From positions 1 to 64,000 of the forward strand of contig NZ_CP052766.1 of NCBI RefSeq assembly GCF_002499975.2: a DNA stretch of 64,000 bases. Reading direction: 5' to 3'. Below the pieces are notes generated by a model. It had not been told where the DNA came from. It saw only the letters and a list, made by a program, of their open reading frames with translations, and searched no databases. The position numbers and the translations under genes were made by a program. Positions 26,039 through 35,861 of this stretch are shown in pieces (position 1 is the first letter of the stretch; the number at the start of each line of letters is the position of its first letter). This DNA comes from Alteromonas pelagimontana (GTDB lineage Bacteria > Pseudomonadota > Gammaproteobacteria > Enterobacterales > Alteromonadaceae).

Positions 26039-27658
26039 ATGAAATTTCTGTTAAAACTTTCAGTCGCTAAAAAAATCTTTCTCATTCCTATTATCGGAGC
26101 AGCAAGTTTCGTCGTTTTTATCGTAATTAACAGCTACATTTCTACCCAAAATGCAAAACAGCTTAAGGTTGCAAAGAATATTGACTTTCCTGCGTTGCAG
26201 TTAAGTTCAACAGCATTAGCGAGTATGGAAGAAATCCGTGATCTTCTTGCTGCCGCTGTCACCACTGGAGATACCGAAGCATTAGCGCAAGCTCAGGCTT
26301 CTGCCGAAGCCACCCTACAAAGTCTGAGGGAGATCGAGAACATAGATCCAGAGTTAAGTGGTGAGGTAAGCGCCGTATTAAACGAATTTAACGCCTATTT
26401 TAGTCTTGCGCTGCCCATTACTGAATCTATGTTAAACAACACCACTGACTTCAGCACACTGAACGAGCAGCTAGAAGAAATGAATGCCAGTTATACAACT
26501 GTTACCGAACACCTGCTGCGTTTTAAGCAAGCCCGTGCTGAAGCATTTGATACGGCATTTTCTGATTACAATGAAGCTCAGCAGTTCTTATTGATGCTGG
26601 GCATTGTGATGGGCGTGCTTACCATCATCATTTTGTTTGCAACAGCCTGGCCCATTGTTTCAGAAATCAGAGGAAACCTGAATCGCGTGGTGCAATCGTT
26701 ACGAAATATCGCCGAGGAAAATGGTGATCTGACTATTCGCATTCCCTCTAACTCGAAAGATGAAGTCGGTGAGCTGGTAACGTATTTCAACCGCTTTATG
26801 GAGCGGCTACAGAATATCGTGAAAGACATTGTAGAGACAACGCTGCCGTTGTCGTCGCTGGCACAAAGCTTACATGCGCTGACATCAGAAACCAATCTTA
26901 CTATTAAGAATCAACAAGCTTCCGCCATTGAAGCAAAGTCGGCGGTAGACAATATGAACGAGTCAGTCAATTCTGTGGCAAGCCATGCATCAGAGGCTGC
27001 CAAAGCCGCAAATGAAGCTTCCAGAGCCGCGCAAGAAGGTAAGCTGGTTGTGGGAAATACGGTCTCCAGCATTGAAGGTTTAGCGAATAATGTGGCTGAA
27101 GCCGCAGATGTTATCAAGAAACTTGAGGGTGATTCCAATAAAGTCGGCGCCGTACTGGACGTAATAAAAGGAATTGCGGAACAAACCAATCTGCTTGCGC
27201 TAAATGCCGCTATTGAAGCTGCCCGCGCTGGGGAACAGGGACGCGGCTTTGCTGTGGTCGCTGATGAAGTCCGTACGCTTGCTTCCAGAACGCAGAAGTC
27301 TACTGAAGAAATTCAACAAACCATTCAGCAACTGCAAAGTGCTGCGCATTCCGCCGTAGCGGTGATGAGCAAAGGCAACGATTTCGCGAAAGAAAGCGTG
27401 GAAACCGCTAATTCCGCTGGTGCGAGCTTAGATACCATTACTCAGACTATAGAACAAATTAGCCAAATGAACGCCCAGATCGCTCAATCTACTGATATTC
27501 AGCAATCCACATCTAAAAATATTGTGGGTAGTGTCGATGCGATCTCCCGCCGGACAGAAGAAACGGGTAAAAATTCCTATCAACTGGCTTCTGCCAGCAC
27601 CTAGTTAGCCGAACTGGCAACGAAGCTTGAATCTATAGCCAGACAGTTCAGAGTATAA
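26039..27658 (+). pseudogene. methyl-accepting chemotaxis protein with a premature TAG near its C-terminus
   Basis: Chemoreceptor: N-terminal membrane helix, periplasmic helical sensor (about residues 35-180), second helix (about 181-205), HAMP domain, and a signalling domain with the conserved tip [32 protein letters not shown]. Translation stops at TAG 27602-27604 after 521 residues. The same frame then continues for 17 codons (LAELATKLESIARQFRV) to TAA 27656-27658, exactly the ending such receptors normally have. So a nonsense change has removed the last helix turns. The signalling tip is intact and the shortened product may still work, so its status as a true pseudogene is open. An IS element lies 115 bases downstream. 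Confidence 0.8.
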
Positions 27659-27766
27659 CGCCTTATCAGGTATGGTCGTGCATATGCAGTTATCAATATA
27701 GCTATGCACTTTCGTACTTTGGGCGTATGCATTTTACCTAATGTTGCACTACTATGCGCGACGAAA

Positions 27767-27772
27767 TATTTA
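27767..27772. repeat. target-site duplication, left copy
   Basis: TATTTA directly before the left IS end; the identical copy follows the right end at 28761-28766. Confidence 0.8.
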
Positions 27773-28760
27773 ACCCCAATCCTGTTTAAGAAATTGAACT
27801 AAAAGCCTGTTCCAAGATCGGATCTTTCGACAAAGAAATGACCAAATCAACAAGGAACAGGCATGAAGAATCTAGTTGAATTATTTTGCGATGTCGATGA
27901 CTTTTGCAAAGTGTTTATTCCCCAATGGCAAAAGCAGCTACTTGAAGACGGCACCAGAAGACGACGACGTGAGTGCCGTATGTCAATGAGTGAAATGATG
28001 ACAATCATCATCGGTTTTCACATGTCACATCATCGCGATTTTAAGAATTATTACTCGGGGTATGTAAGAGTATTTTATCGCAACGCATTTCCTGATTTGC
28101 TTAGTTATACACGCTTTTTAGAAGTAATGCCGCGAACAATTGTGCCCATGTGTGCCTACTTCAGTACTTTAAAGGGAAAGCCTACAGGCATTGAATTCAT
28201 TGACTCTACCAGCCTAAAGGTTTGCCATAACATTCGCATACCTCGCCATAAAACCTTTGACGGGATAGCGCAAAGAGGAAAAGGAACAATGGGCTGGTTT
28301 TACGGCTTTAAACTACACTTGATAGTGAGCCATCTGGGTGAAATCGTGGCGACAAAAGTGACGACGGGGAATGTCCATGACACAAAACCTGTCGAAGAAT
28401 TAGCTCGACATTTACCCGACAAATTGTATGGCGATAAAGGGTATTTGAGCAAAGCATTAGAAGCTAATTTATTTGAGAAAGGCGTCAAACTTATCACCAC
28501 GGTTCGCAAAAATATGAAAGCAAAAGCGATGTCTTTATGGGACAGAGCGATGCTATCGAAGCGCTTCATTATTGAAACTATCAACGACCAATTAAAGAAC
28601 ATTTCATACATTGAGCACTCAAGGCATCGGAGTATAAATGGTTTTACACTCAATTTAATGGCTGGTCTGGTGGCTTATTGTCTTAAAGAAAACAAGCCAT
28701 CCCTTAATATCAGTGACATTGAGCGCAATGCGATGGTTGTTGCTTAAGCCGATCTGGGGT
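27773..28760 (+). mobile_element. IS982-family insertion sequence, complete
   Basis: 988 bp. Both ends begin ACCCCA and end in TTAAG within the first 18 bases; the left end and the reverse complement of the right end agree at 13 of 18 positions without gaps. A 6-bp target duplication (TATTTA) flanks it. It contains one intact transposase. Joining the flanks restores a sequence running into the start of the porin-like gene, whose ATG lies 21 bases after the right end. Confidence 0.9.
27863..28747 (+). CDS. IS982-family transposase
   Basis: DDE transposase of 294 residues. It opens MKNLVELFCDVDDFCKVF, as IS982 transposases do. The catalytic triad can be placed at EFIDSTSLKVC (Asp), LYGDKGYLSK (Asp) and FIIETINDQLKN (Glu). 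The reading frame is full length and uninterrupted, and a ribosome site (AAGGAACAGG) precedes the ATG, so the element may be active. Confidence 0.95.
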   Translation: MKNLVELFCDVDDFCKVFIPQWQKQLLEDGTRRRRRECRMSMSEMMTIIIGFHMSHHRDFKNYYSGYVRVFYRNAFPDLLSYTRFLEVMPRTIVPMCAYFSTLKGKPTGIEFIDSTSLKVCHNIRIPRHKTFDGIAQRGKGTMGWFYGFKLHLIVSHLGEIVATKVTTGNVHDTKPVEELARHLPDKLYGDKGYLSKALEANLFEKGVKLITTVRKNMKAKAMSLWDRAMLSKRFIIETINDQLKNISYIEHSRHRSINGFTLNLMAGLVAYCLKENKPSLNISDIERNAMVVA

Positions 28761-28766
28761 TATTTA
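28761..28766. repeat. target-site duplication, right copy
   Basis: TATTTA, identical to 27767-27772. Confidence 0.8.
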
Positions 28767-28781
28767 CCTTTTGGATCTACT

Positions 28782-29903
28782 ATGAAATTTTCCTTATTGC
28801 GTTGTCTGCCATTGGCACTGGCATTTTCTTCAACTGCCAATGCTGATATCCAGTTTAGTGGCTTTGGCACCGTTTCAGCGGGTGTACTTACCGAAGAAAA
28901 TACCAAAATTCGAGACTATACTGATACCGATGTCAACTTCTCGCAAGGCTCCTTTTTTGCGTTACAGGCGTTCTCGGATTTAGGTGACGGCCTCAGTGTT
29001 ACCACACAAATCAGAGCGCGCGGAAACGAGGATTGGGATCCAGAGTTCACCTGGGCATACCTATCGTATCAGGCCAAAAATAACTGGCGAATTCAGGTGG
29101 GTCGGCAACGTATTCCTGTTTATCTTTATTCTGATTACTTAGATGTGTCCTACGCATATCACTGGATAGCGCCGCCAACGGAGGTTTATCAATCATTCTT
29201 TGACAGCATCAATGGTGTCTCTTCTATTCACGATTTCACGGTCGGTGAAAGTCAGGTAAACCTGCGTTTTTATTATGGTCAGGAAAACAACACAGACAAC
29301 GGCGTAGAGTTTGACATCGATAATGTGTTTAGTGCTGTCGCCAGCGTCAACTATGACTGGTGGACTTTCCGGACAACCTATCTTAATTTGGAACTCGGAG
29401 CAGATCTTGGGTTGACACCGCTTGCTGACGCTTGGCGCCAGACTCCTTTCGCCTATATTGGCGATGATTTGGAAATTTACGAAGATACGTTAGAAGGGTT
29501 GGAATTCGGCGTTATTTTCGATAATCAGGATTGGCTATTTGTGGCCGAATACATTTCCGTAGCAATGGACAACACGCTCATAGGCGATAATAAACCGTGG
29601 ATGGTGTCGCTGGGCAAGCGGTTTGACTCTGTCATGTTTCATGGCACGGTTGGTCGGGATTCGGCAAAAACTGGCGTAGATTTATCGGTTATTCCTTCAG
29701 GCGTAACGCCTCAGTTAGATCAGCTCACCGCGACTACAGAGGGAGTATTAGCTAGCCGAACCAGAGAATCGCAGTTTTATACAGTGGGTGTACGTTGGGA
29801 CTTTCATGATTCCGCAGCATTTAAGGCTGAATATACGAATTCTGAGCAAGCGGATGGCAGCGATGCAGGCCTGTTTCAAATCGCCGTTGTTACAGTTTTT
29901 TAA
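28782..29903 (+). CDS. porin-like outer-membrane beta-barrel protein
   Basis: 373 residues with a signal peptide (MKFSLLRCLPLALAFSSTANA) and a mature part of alternating strands (DIQFSGFGTVSAGVLTEE, GLSVTTQIRARGNEDW, WRIQVGRQRIPVYLYSDY) ending in aromatic Phe (FQIAVVTVF), which is typical of outer-membrane barrels. Transported solute unknown. The IS982 element is inserted 21 bases before its ATG, so the native promoter is cut off and expression would depend on the IS or on residual sequence. A PstS-like gene follows after nine bases, suggesting a former phosphate-related unit. Confidence 0.85.
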   Translation: MKFSLLRCLPLALAFSSTANADIQFSGFGTVSAGVLTEENTKIRDYTDTDVNFSQGSFFALQAFSDLGDGLSVTTQIRARGNEDWDPEFTWAYLSYQAKNNWRIQVGRQRIPVYLYSDYLDVSYAYHWIAPPTEVYQSFFDSINGVSSIHDFTVGESQVNLRFYYGQENNTDNGVEFDIDNVFSAVASVNYDWWTFRTTYLNLELGADLGLTPLADAWRQTPFAYIGDDLEIYEDTLEGLEFGVIFDNQDWLFVAEYISVAMDNTLIGDNKPWMVSLGKRFDSVMFHGTVGRDSAKTGVDLSVIPSGVTPQLDQLTATTEGVLASRTRESQFYTVGVRWDFHDSAAFKAEYTNSEQADGSDAGLFQIAVVTVF

Positions 29904-29912
29904 GGTGATTAT

Positions 29913-30319
29913 ATGAAAAAATTTACGAAATTATTTTCTCTAAGTGTTTTGTTCGCTGCTGTCGGATCATTTGCCTTACCCGCATCTGCTGAAATCGCAG
30001 TGATAGTAAACAGCAGCTTTAACGAAAGCGTCGATGCAGATCAGGTAACTAAGCTATTTCTGGGTAAAGATAAATCGCTAACCCCTATTATGGCCGGAGG
30101 CAAAGCATCTGACGAATTTATTGAAAAAGTATATCTCACACGCCTAGTCAGTACAAAGCCTATTGGGCAAAACTGGCTTTCACAGGCGGTGGACGCCCGC
30201 CGCAGACGCTAGATAACACGGCCGATATAATTAAAGAAGTGGCTTCAGACAAAAGCAAGATTGGCGTTATTGATGCCGCAGAAGTCACAGATTCTGTTAA
30301 GGTTTTACATAAATTCTAA
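29913..30319 (+). pseudogene. PstS-like phosphate-binding periplasmic protein, frameshifted
   Basis: Small PstS-like substrate-binding protein. The first frame gives a signal peptide and EIAVIVNSSFNESVDADQVTKLFLGKDKS, then breaks down after QNWLSQAV and stops at 30212. From about 30185 another frame supplies the expected rest (FTGGGRPPQTLDNTADIIKE, then SKIGVIDAAEVTDSVKVLHKF) and stops at 30319. The total of 407 bases equals a whole number of codons minus one base, consistent with a single-base deletion near 30178. Sequencing error cannot be excluded. Confidence 0.82.
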
Positions 30320-30378
30320 GGCTTGGAGTCGTAGCTGCTTTAAATAGCTACGACCCCGCTGCCAACTGAAAACCAAGC

Positions 30379-30408
30379 AAAGGGCTGATACCAACAACGG
30401 CCCTTTTT
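30379..30408 (+). terminator. rho-independent terminator
   Basis: Stem AAAGGGC/GCCCTTT around a 14-base loop, followed by a run of T, after the PstS-like gene. Confidence 0.6.
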
Positions 30409-30511
30409 CTATTTCAATTTAGTCAAAAAACTAATTCTACTGCCCTGCACTTCCTTCACTGCTCATAAGCCTCAATGTGCAGACGCCGGCTTCAGGTGGA
30501 TACCGAGAATG

Positions 30512-33500
30512 TTACCCTTCATTTAATTTCTTATACTGCTTAGGTTTCAACAGTCGGTATATCCATAAAAAGAAATAGGGTGCAAAGAAAACCACAAAAA
30601 TGGTTGTTGTAGTAATGCCACCCAGCACACCAATACTAATGGCGTTCTGAGCGCCAGACCCGGGGCCGGAGGCGAAAGCTAATGGCATTACGCCGAGTAT
30701 AAATGTTAGCGATGTCATTAGTATCGGCCGCAATCGCTGTTTTGCAGCACCCATTACGGCATCATAAACGCTCATACCATCATCAACATTACGCTGAGCA
30801 AATTCGACAATTAATATCGCATTTTTCGCCGCCAAACCAATAGTCATCAGCAAACCCACCTGAAAATAAACGTCGTTCGCCTGGCCGGCAAGCCAGGTTG
30901 ACATTACCGCGCCAAATATCCCCAGCGGAACAATAAGCATAATCGCCAAAGGAATGGTCCAGCTTTCATACAGCGCAGCCAGTATCATAAACACTGCGAT
31001 TACGGTAATTCCGTACAGCATCATGGTTTGATTGCCGCTCTCCTTTTCTTCATAGGAAAGTCCGGTCCAGGCAATATCGATGCCCTCGGGAAGGGATTTA
31101 ACAAGACGTTCAACCTCCTGCAATGCTTCACCTGAACTTACTCCAGAAGGCGTAGAGCCTTGAATTTCACTCGATGAAATGCCGTTAAATCGAGTAAGTT
31201 TTGGCGGGCCGTAAGCCCATTCACCATTGGCAATTTCCTGCAACTGCACCATGCCGCCACTATCGTTACGGACATACCAATCATTAATATCTTCTGGCAG
31301 CATCCGATATTGATCTTCTGCTTGTACATATACGCGTTTGATGCGGCCATCTTCGATAAAATCGTTAACGTATGTTCCACCCAAGGCTGCGCTTAAAGTT
31401 TGATTAATGGCAGATATGGGTACGCCTAGCGCGCGAGCTTTTATGCCGTCGATATGCAAATCATATTGCGCGTTATCCGCTAAACCATTAAAGCGCACCT
31501 GGCTAAGCATCTGGCTTTGCGCGGCGGTGCCCAGAAATTGATTGGTCGCGGCGACAAGTGCCTCGTGTCCCACGCCTCCCTTATCAATTAACTGAAATTC
31601 GAATCCAGTTGCATTGCCCAGCGCGCTGACCGGAGGTGGAATCAGAGGGACTATCATGGCATCTTTAACAGATGACAGAGCCTGGGTAGCCTGCTTTTGA
31701 ATATTAAACACGCTGTTGTCTTCTCCCCGCGCTTCCCAGTCTTTCATTTTTACAAAAGCAATGCCTACGTTTTGCGCCTGGCCCGCAAAGCTGAATCCCG
31801 CGGCGGTAAACAGTCCCTCAACTGTACCTCCGGCTTTTTCTAAATAGAAATTTTCTACTTTTGCTAATTTTTCGCGGGTTTGTTGCAGCGTAGAACCTGG
31901 AGGTCCGGTCACCAAAGTAAACATACGCCCTTGGTCTTCTTCAGGCAAAAAAGAAGTGGGAATGCGAAGAAATACGAATATGGTAATAGCCACTAAAACG
32001 GCGAAAATAAGTGGAAGAATAAATTTGTTGTTGAGGGTTTTTTCAAGTACGCGCCCATGACCAGCACGCATTTTGTCGAACCCTTTGTTAAACCAACCAA
32101 ATATTCCTTTTTTCTTTGCTGTTTTCCCTGACTGTAAAATAATGCCGCATAACGTCGGCGACAGCGTCAGCGCAACAAACAGTGAAATTGTCATTGCTGC
32201 TGATATGGTGATAGCAAACTGTCGATAGATCACTCCTACCGATCCTTCAAATAACGCCATGGGTAAAAATACTGCCCAAATCACTACGGTGGTGCCCACT
32301 AAGGCTCCTGAAATTTCACTCATGGCTTTTTTTGCCGCGTCCTTAGGCGAAAGTTCTCCATCTTCCTCTAGTTTTCGCTCAGCATTTTCTGTTACCACAA
32401 TGGCATCGTCTACCAACATGCCGATGGCTAATACCAAAGCAAATAAAGTAAGAACATTAATTGAGTAACCCAATGCCAATAGAAAACCAAATGTTCCCAA
32501 TAGTACAATGGGAATGGCAACCGCAGGAATTAGTGTGGCGCGCAGCGTTTGCAGAAAAATATAAATAACCAGCACTACCAGTACAATGGCGATGGCAAGG
32601 GTTTCAACAACATTGAAAACGGAAGATTCAATAAAAGGTGATATATCCACTGGATAGACAATTTCCAAATCACTGGGAATAATATTGTCAAAATCTTTAA
32701 TGCGCGCTTTAACAGCGTTAATTGTGGCTAATGCATTTGCTGATGGAGCCAGTTCAATAGCGATACCAGAAGCGGGTTTACCGTTCCATCGCCCCAGTAC
32801 CTGATAGCTTTCTGCTCCTATTTCTATGCGGGCGACGTCTCCTAACGTCACATGTGAACCATCAGAATTTACCGAAAGTAATATCTGCTCGAACTCTTCT
32901 GGAGTAGAAAGAAGAGCTTGGGCTGTAATAGTGGCGTTAATCTGCTGGCCATCAACAGCAGGAGTGCCACCAATTTCTCCCGAAGCAAGCTGAACATTCT
33001 GTTCTTCAATGGCACTGATAACATCCAGGGTAGTGATATTAAAGTTGTTCATGCTGTGAGGATCTAACCACACTCGCATGGCATGTTCAGGTCCAAAAGT
33101 CTGAATTTGTCCTACTCCGTTTACCCGGCTTAGCGGCTCCTCCAGGTTTGATACCAAAAAATCCGATATATCATTGCGATTTGTTTCGCCGCTTTTAGAA
33201 TAAAAACTTAGCAAGAAAGCAAAACTGTTACCGGCTTTTTCCACTGTCACGCCGAGTTGCTGAACCGTGGGTGGTAACGCAGACTGCGCTTGCGACACTT
33301 TATTCTGTGTTTGTACCTGCGCAATATCCGCGTCGGTACCAGGTTCAAATGTGAGGGTAATAGAGGCATTGCCCGCAGAGGAACTTTGCGATTGAATGTA
33401 ACGCAGATTATCAATGCCAGTGAGATTTTTTTCTATCACTTGCGTAACAGTATTTTCCAGTGTTTCTGCGGAAGCCCCTGGATAAGAAGCTGAAATAGAA

Positions 33501-33631
33501 ACTTTTGGAGGCGCGATATTCGGATACTGCTCTAAGGGTAAATTTAATAGAGAGTACAGCCCGATCCCCATAATAATGAGAGAAATAACAGACGTAAAAA
33601 TAGGACGATTTATAAAAAACTGGGAAAACAT
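30512..33631 (-). CDS. RND multidrug efflux pump, inner-membrane transporter (AcrB/MexB type)
   Basis: 1039 residues, the usual length of HAE1 pumps. It begins MFSQFFINRPIFTSVISLII, and helix 4 carries the proton-relay pair in GMLVDDAIVVTENAER. Large periplasmic loops and a second set of helices (VGLLMTIGLAAKNAILIVEFA) follow. It exports drugs or toxic compounds through a tripartite channel using the proton gradient. The adaptor gene ends two bases upstream. No outer-membrane factor gene follows; a TolC-type protein encoded elsewhere must complete the pump. Confidence 0.95.
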   Translation of the reverse strand: MFSQFFINRPIFTSVISLIIMGIGLYSLLNLPLEQYPNIAPPKVSISASYPGASAETLENTVTQVIEKNLTGIDNLRYIQSQSSSAGNASITLTFEPGTDADIAQVQTQNKVSQAQSALPPTVQQLGVTVEKAGNSFAFLLSFYSKSGETNRNDISDFLVSNLEEPLSRVNGVGQIQTFGPEHAMRVWLDPHSMNNFNITTLDVISAIEEQNVQLASGEIGGTPAVDGQQINATITAQALLSTPEEFEQILLSVNSDGSHVTLGDVARIEIGAESYQVLGRWNGKPASGIAIELAPSANALATINAVKARIKDFDNIIPSDLEIVYPVDISPFIESSVFNVVETLAIAIVLVVLVIYIFLQTLRATLIPAVAIPIVLLGTFGFLLALGYSINVLTLFALVLAIGMLVDDAIVVTENAERKLEEDGELSPKDAAKKAMSEISGALVGTTVVIWAVFLPMALFEGSVGVIYRQFAITISAAMTISLFVALTLSPTLCGIILQSGKTAKKKGIFGWFNKGFDKMRAGHGRVLEKTLNNKFILPLIFAVLVAITIFVFLRIPTSFLPEEDQGRMFTLVTGPPGSTLQQTREKLAKVENFYLEKAGGTVEGLFTAAGFSFAGQAQNVGIAFVKMKDWEARGEDNSVFNIQKQATQALSSVKDAMIVPLIPPPVSALGNATGFEFQLIDKGGVGHEALVAATNQFLGTAAQSQMLSQVRFNGLADNAQYDLHIDGIKARALGVPISAINQTLSAALGGTYVNDFIEDGRIKRVYVQAEDQYRMLPEDINDWYVRNDSGGMVQLQEIANGEWAYGPPKLTRFNGISSSEIQGSTPSGVSSGEALQEVERLVKSLPEGIDIAWTGLSYEEKESGNQTMMLYGITVIAVFMILAALYESWTIPLAIMLIVPLGIFGAVMSTWLAGQANDVYFQVGLLMTIGLAAKNAILIVEFAQRNVDDGMSVYDAVMGAAKQRLRPILMTSLTFILGVMPLAFASGPGSGAQNAISIGVLGGITTTTIFVVFFAPYFFLWIYRLLKPKQYKKLNEG

Positions 33632-33633
33632 TG

Positions 33634-34941
33634 TTAAAGCGCCTGTCCGGATTGCTGCGCTTCTTTGGCAGGCTTACCTCTGTTATTATCTGATTGGTTC
33701 TGCGATGAAAACTTCTCAGGCTTGACCGGTGCACCATCCTTCAATGTCATTGTTCCTTCAACAACTACCCGTTCTCCTGGTTGCAATCCATCTTCAATTA
33801 CCCACTTATCTTCATATGCAACACCGGTCTGAATCGCGCGCTTACTGACTTTATCCTTCTTATCAATAACCCAAACATGCTGCTTTCCGCCTTCACCTAT
33901 CGTTACACTTTGTTGCGGCACCACCAGCGCTTCGGAGGAAGATAAATCTTCTATGGATGCTCTTACAAATAAACCGGGAAGCAACAGGTTATCTGGATTC
34001 GGAAACACTGAACGTAGCCGGATAGCGCCAGTTTGCTGATCTACTGCTAAATCGGTGGCATCAAGTTTTCCTTTGTAAGGATAAGGCTCGCCTGATTCAG
34101 CAAAAAACAAGCTAACCTCGAATTCTTGATCATCACGTTCCTCAATTCTCGATTCAATCAACCTTGCCTTTAATTGCTGAGCATCGCCCACAGACTGGGA
34201 TAAATCGACGAACACGGGATCTAATTGACGAATGGTGGCAAGAGCTTCTTGCTGTTGTTGCGTGACCAGGGCTCCTTTTGTCACACTCGAAGGGCTAATA
34301 AACCCGCTGATTGGCGCATAAACTTTGGTATAGGCTAAATTGATTTTTGCGGTTTTGACTTCCGCTTCGGCCTGACTGACGGAAGCCTGAGCCTGCTTTA
34401 GCTCCATCTTGGCGTTATCAAATTCCTGTTCACTCAGTGCGTTAATATCAGCTAGAGTTTCGTAACGCCCAACTATTGCAAGTGCATTATTTACCGTAGC
34501 TTGTGCGTTCTCAAGATTGGCCTGCGCCACCTCAAGATCTGCCTGATAACGCGCTGGGTCAATTTGATATAGTTGCTCACCCTGCTCCACAAATGAGCCT
34601 TCTTCAAAAAAGCGAGCTTGTATAATACCACTGACTTGAGGGCGAATTTCTGCGATGCGATAAGAGACAACCCGGCCAGGAAGTTTTTCCGTATATTGAA
34701 TTTGTGTGGGCGCGACTTCTACAAACGCTACAGGAACAGGTCGGGACCCAGCCGAACCTGGCTGTTGGGTTTCTTGCGAACCTTCTTGTTTTCCCTGTTC
34801 AGCGCCTTTTTCCTTTGTTGCACCTGAATTTTCGCTACAGCCGGTAATCCCTGTTCCTATCATTAATAATGTGACAAATATCTTTATGCACCACGCCTGC
34901 CGGCGAAGCACAGTCTTTGTAGATAACGGGAAATGTATCAT
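33634..34941 (-). CDS. RND efflux periplasmic adaptor (AcrA/MexA type) lipoprotein
   Basis: Membrane fusion protein of 435 residues that links the inner-membrane pump to the outer-membrane channel. The signal peptide ends with a lipobox (GTGITGC), so it should be lipid-anchored. A Ser/Gly/Gln-rich linker follows, then the lipoyl/barrel halves (RVVSYRIAEIRPQVSGII, VYAPISGFIS) around a helical hairpin. The start ATG 34941 gives a proper signal sequence. It forms an operon with the pump gene. An IS66 element sits 194 bases upstream of its start, and no regulator gene is adjacent. Confidence 0.93.
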   Translation of the reverse strand: MIHFPLSTKTVLRRQAWCIKIFVTLLMIGTGITGCSENSGATKEKGAEQGKQEGSQETQQPGSAGSRPVPVAFVEVAPTQIQYTEKLPGRVVSYRIAEIRPQVSGIIQARFFEEGSFVEQGEQLYQIDPARYQADLEVAQANLENAQATVNNALAIVGRYETLADINALSEQEFDNAKMELKQAQASVSQAEAEVKTAKINLAYTKVYAPISGFISPSSVTKGALVTQQQQEALATIRQLDPVFVDLSQSVGDAQQLKARLIESRIEERDDQEFEVSLFFAESGEPYPYKGKLDATDLAVDQQTGAIRLRSVFPNPDNLLLPGLFVRASIEDLSSSEALVVPQQSVTIGEGGKQHVWVIDKKDKVSKRAIQTGVAYEDKWVIEDGLQPGERVVVEGTMTLKDGAPVKPEKFSSQNQSDNNRGKPAKEAQQSGQAL

Positions 34942-35127
34942 CCTTTATTTGCCTGTTCAGCATGGTTAAAAAATAGGTGAGCGATATTGAAACGTAAACA
35001 TCTTTGACGTAAGAGAGTTTTTGCTACATCAGCGACTTCCTACGCCATACCATCAAGAGACGATCAGTTCTACCTAGCGTAAACCTTTCTAACTTTCCCA
35101 ACATTATAAAAAATCCGCAGATTTGCT

Positions 35128-35135
35128 TTTATTAG
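35128..35135. repeat. target-site duplication of the IS66 element, left copy
   Basis: TTTATTAG, repeated exactly at 37455-37462. Confidence 0.9.
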
Positions 35136-35221
35136 GTAAGCGATCAATTTAGACCGTCTTTCTCAAGAACCGTTTTCCCCTAAAATAGTTGTCATAGATT
35201 TCATAACAGGAGCAATCATCT

Positions 35222-35503
35222 ATGGCCAATAAAAAACGTAACGCAGAACAATGGCAGCAGGTAATCGAACAACAGGTAAATAGCGGGCTGACGGTGAGTG
35301 AGTTCTGCACTCAGCATAAGCTCACCGCTGCCAGTTTTTATTTATGGCGCAAAAAGTTAAGCGGTACAGACAGGTCGGCGTCTTTAAAACAAAATGAGTG
35401 GCTAGCTTTTGATATGCCAGCTTCCGCAAGTCCTGATACACCGTGGCAAATTGAGCTGGCATTGCCCGGTGGTGTGGTGCTGCGGATGAACCGGCCAGCC
35501 TGA
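35222..35503 (+). CDS. tnpA: IS66 accessory protein TnpA
   Basis: 93 residues with a helix-turn-helix-like N-terminus (WQQVIEQQVNSGLTVSEFCTQHKLTAASFYLWRKKL, here read as two overlapping helices). It is the first gene of the IS66 element. An AGGAG ribosome site precedes the ATG, and the stop overlaps the tnpB start by one base (TGATG). Confidence 0.9.
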   Translation: MANKKRNAEQWQQVIEQQVNSGLTVSEFCTQHKLTAASFYLWRKKLSGTDRSASLKQNEWLAFDMPASASPDTPWQIELALPGGVVLRMNRPA

Positions 35504-35838
35504 TGTTACCGTTATCCAATGGTCGCATCTGGTTATATACGGGTAACACTGATATGCGCAAACAGTTTGATGGCTTGGCAGCACTGGTGCAAGGCCAGTT
35601 AGGAATGCAGGCGCATTGCGGTGACTGGTTTGTGTTCATCAATCAGCGCCGTACACAGATAAAGGTGTTGTACTACCATCAGGGCGGCTTCTGTTTGTGG
35701 AGTAAACGTCTGGAAAAAGGCACCTTTGCCAAAGTGGCTGGCGGCGAAGAGAAAATGGCGCTTAACAGCGCGCAATTACAGTGTTTAATTGATGGTATTT
35801 ACTGGCAAAAAGACAAACAAAACAGGCGATTTAATTAG
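35503..35838 (+). CDS. tnpB: IS66 accessory protein TnpB
   Basis: 111 residues with the Orf2 hallmarks IWLYTGNTDMRKQFDGL and LYYHQGGFCLWSKRLEKG. Required with TnpA and TnpC for IS66 transposition in characterised members; its biochemical activity is not well defined. Intact here. Confidence 0.93.
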   Translation: MLPLSNGRIWLYTGNTDMRKQFDGLAALVQGQLGMQAHCGDWFVFINQRRTQIKVLYYHQGGFCLWSKRLEKGTFAKVAGGEEKMALNSAQLQCLIDGIYWQKDKQNRRFN

Positions 35839-35861
35839 CTGATTTTGTTATAATTTGCGCC

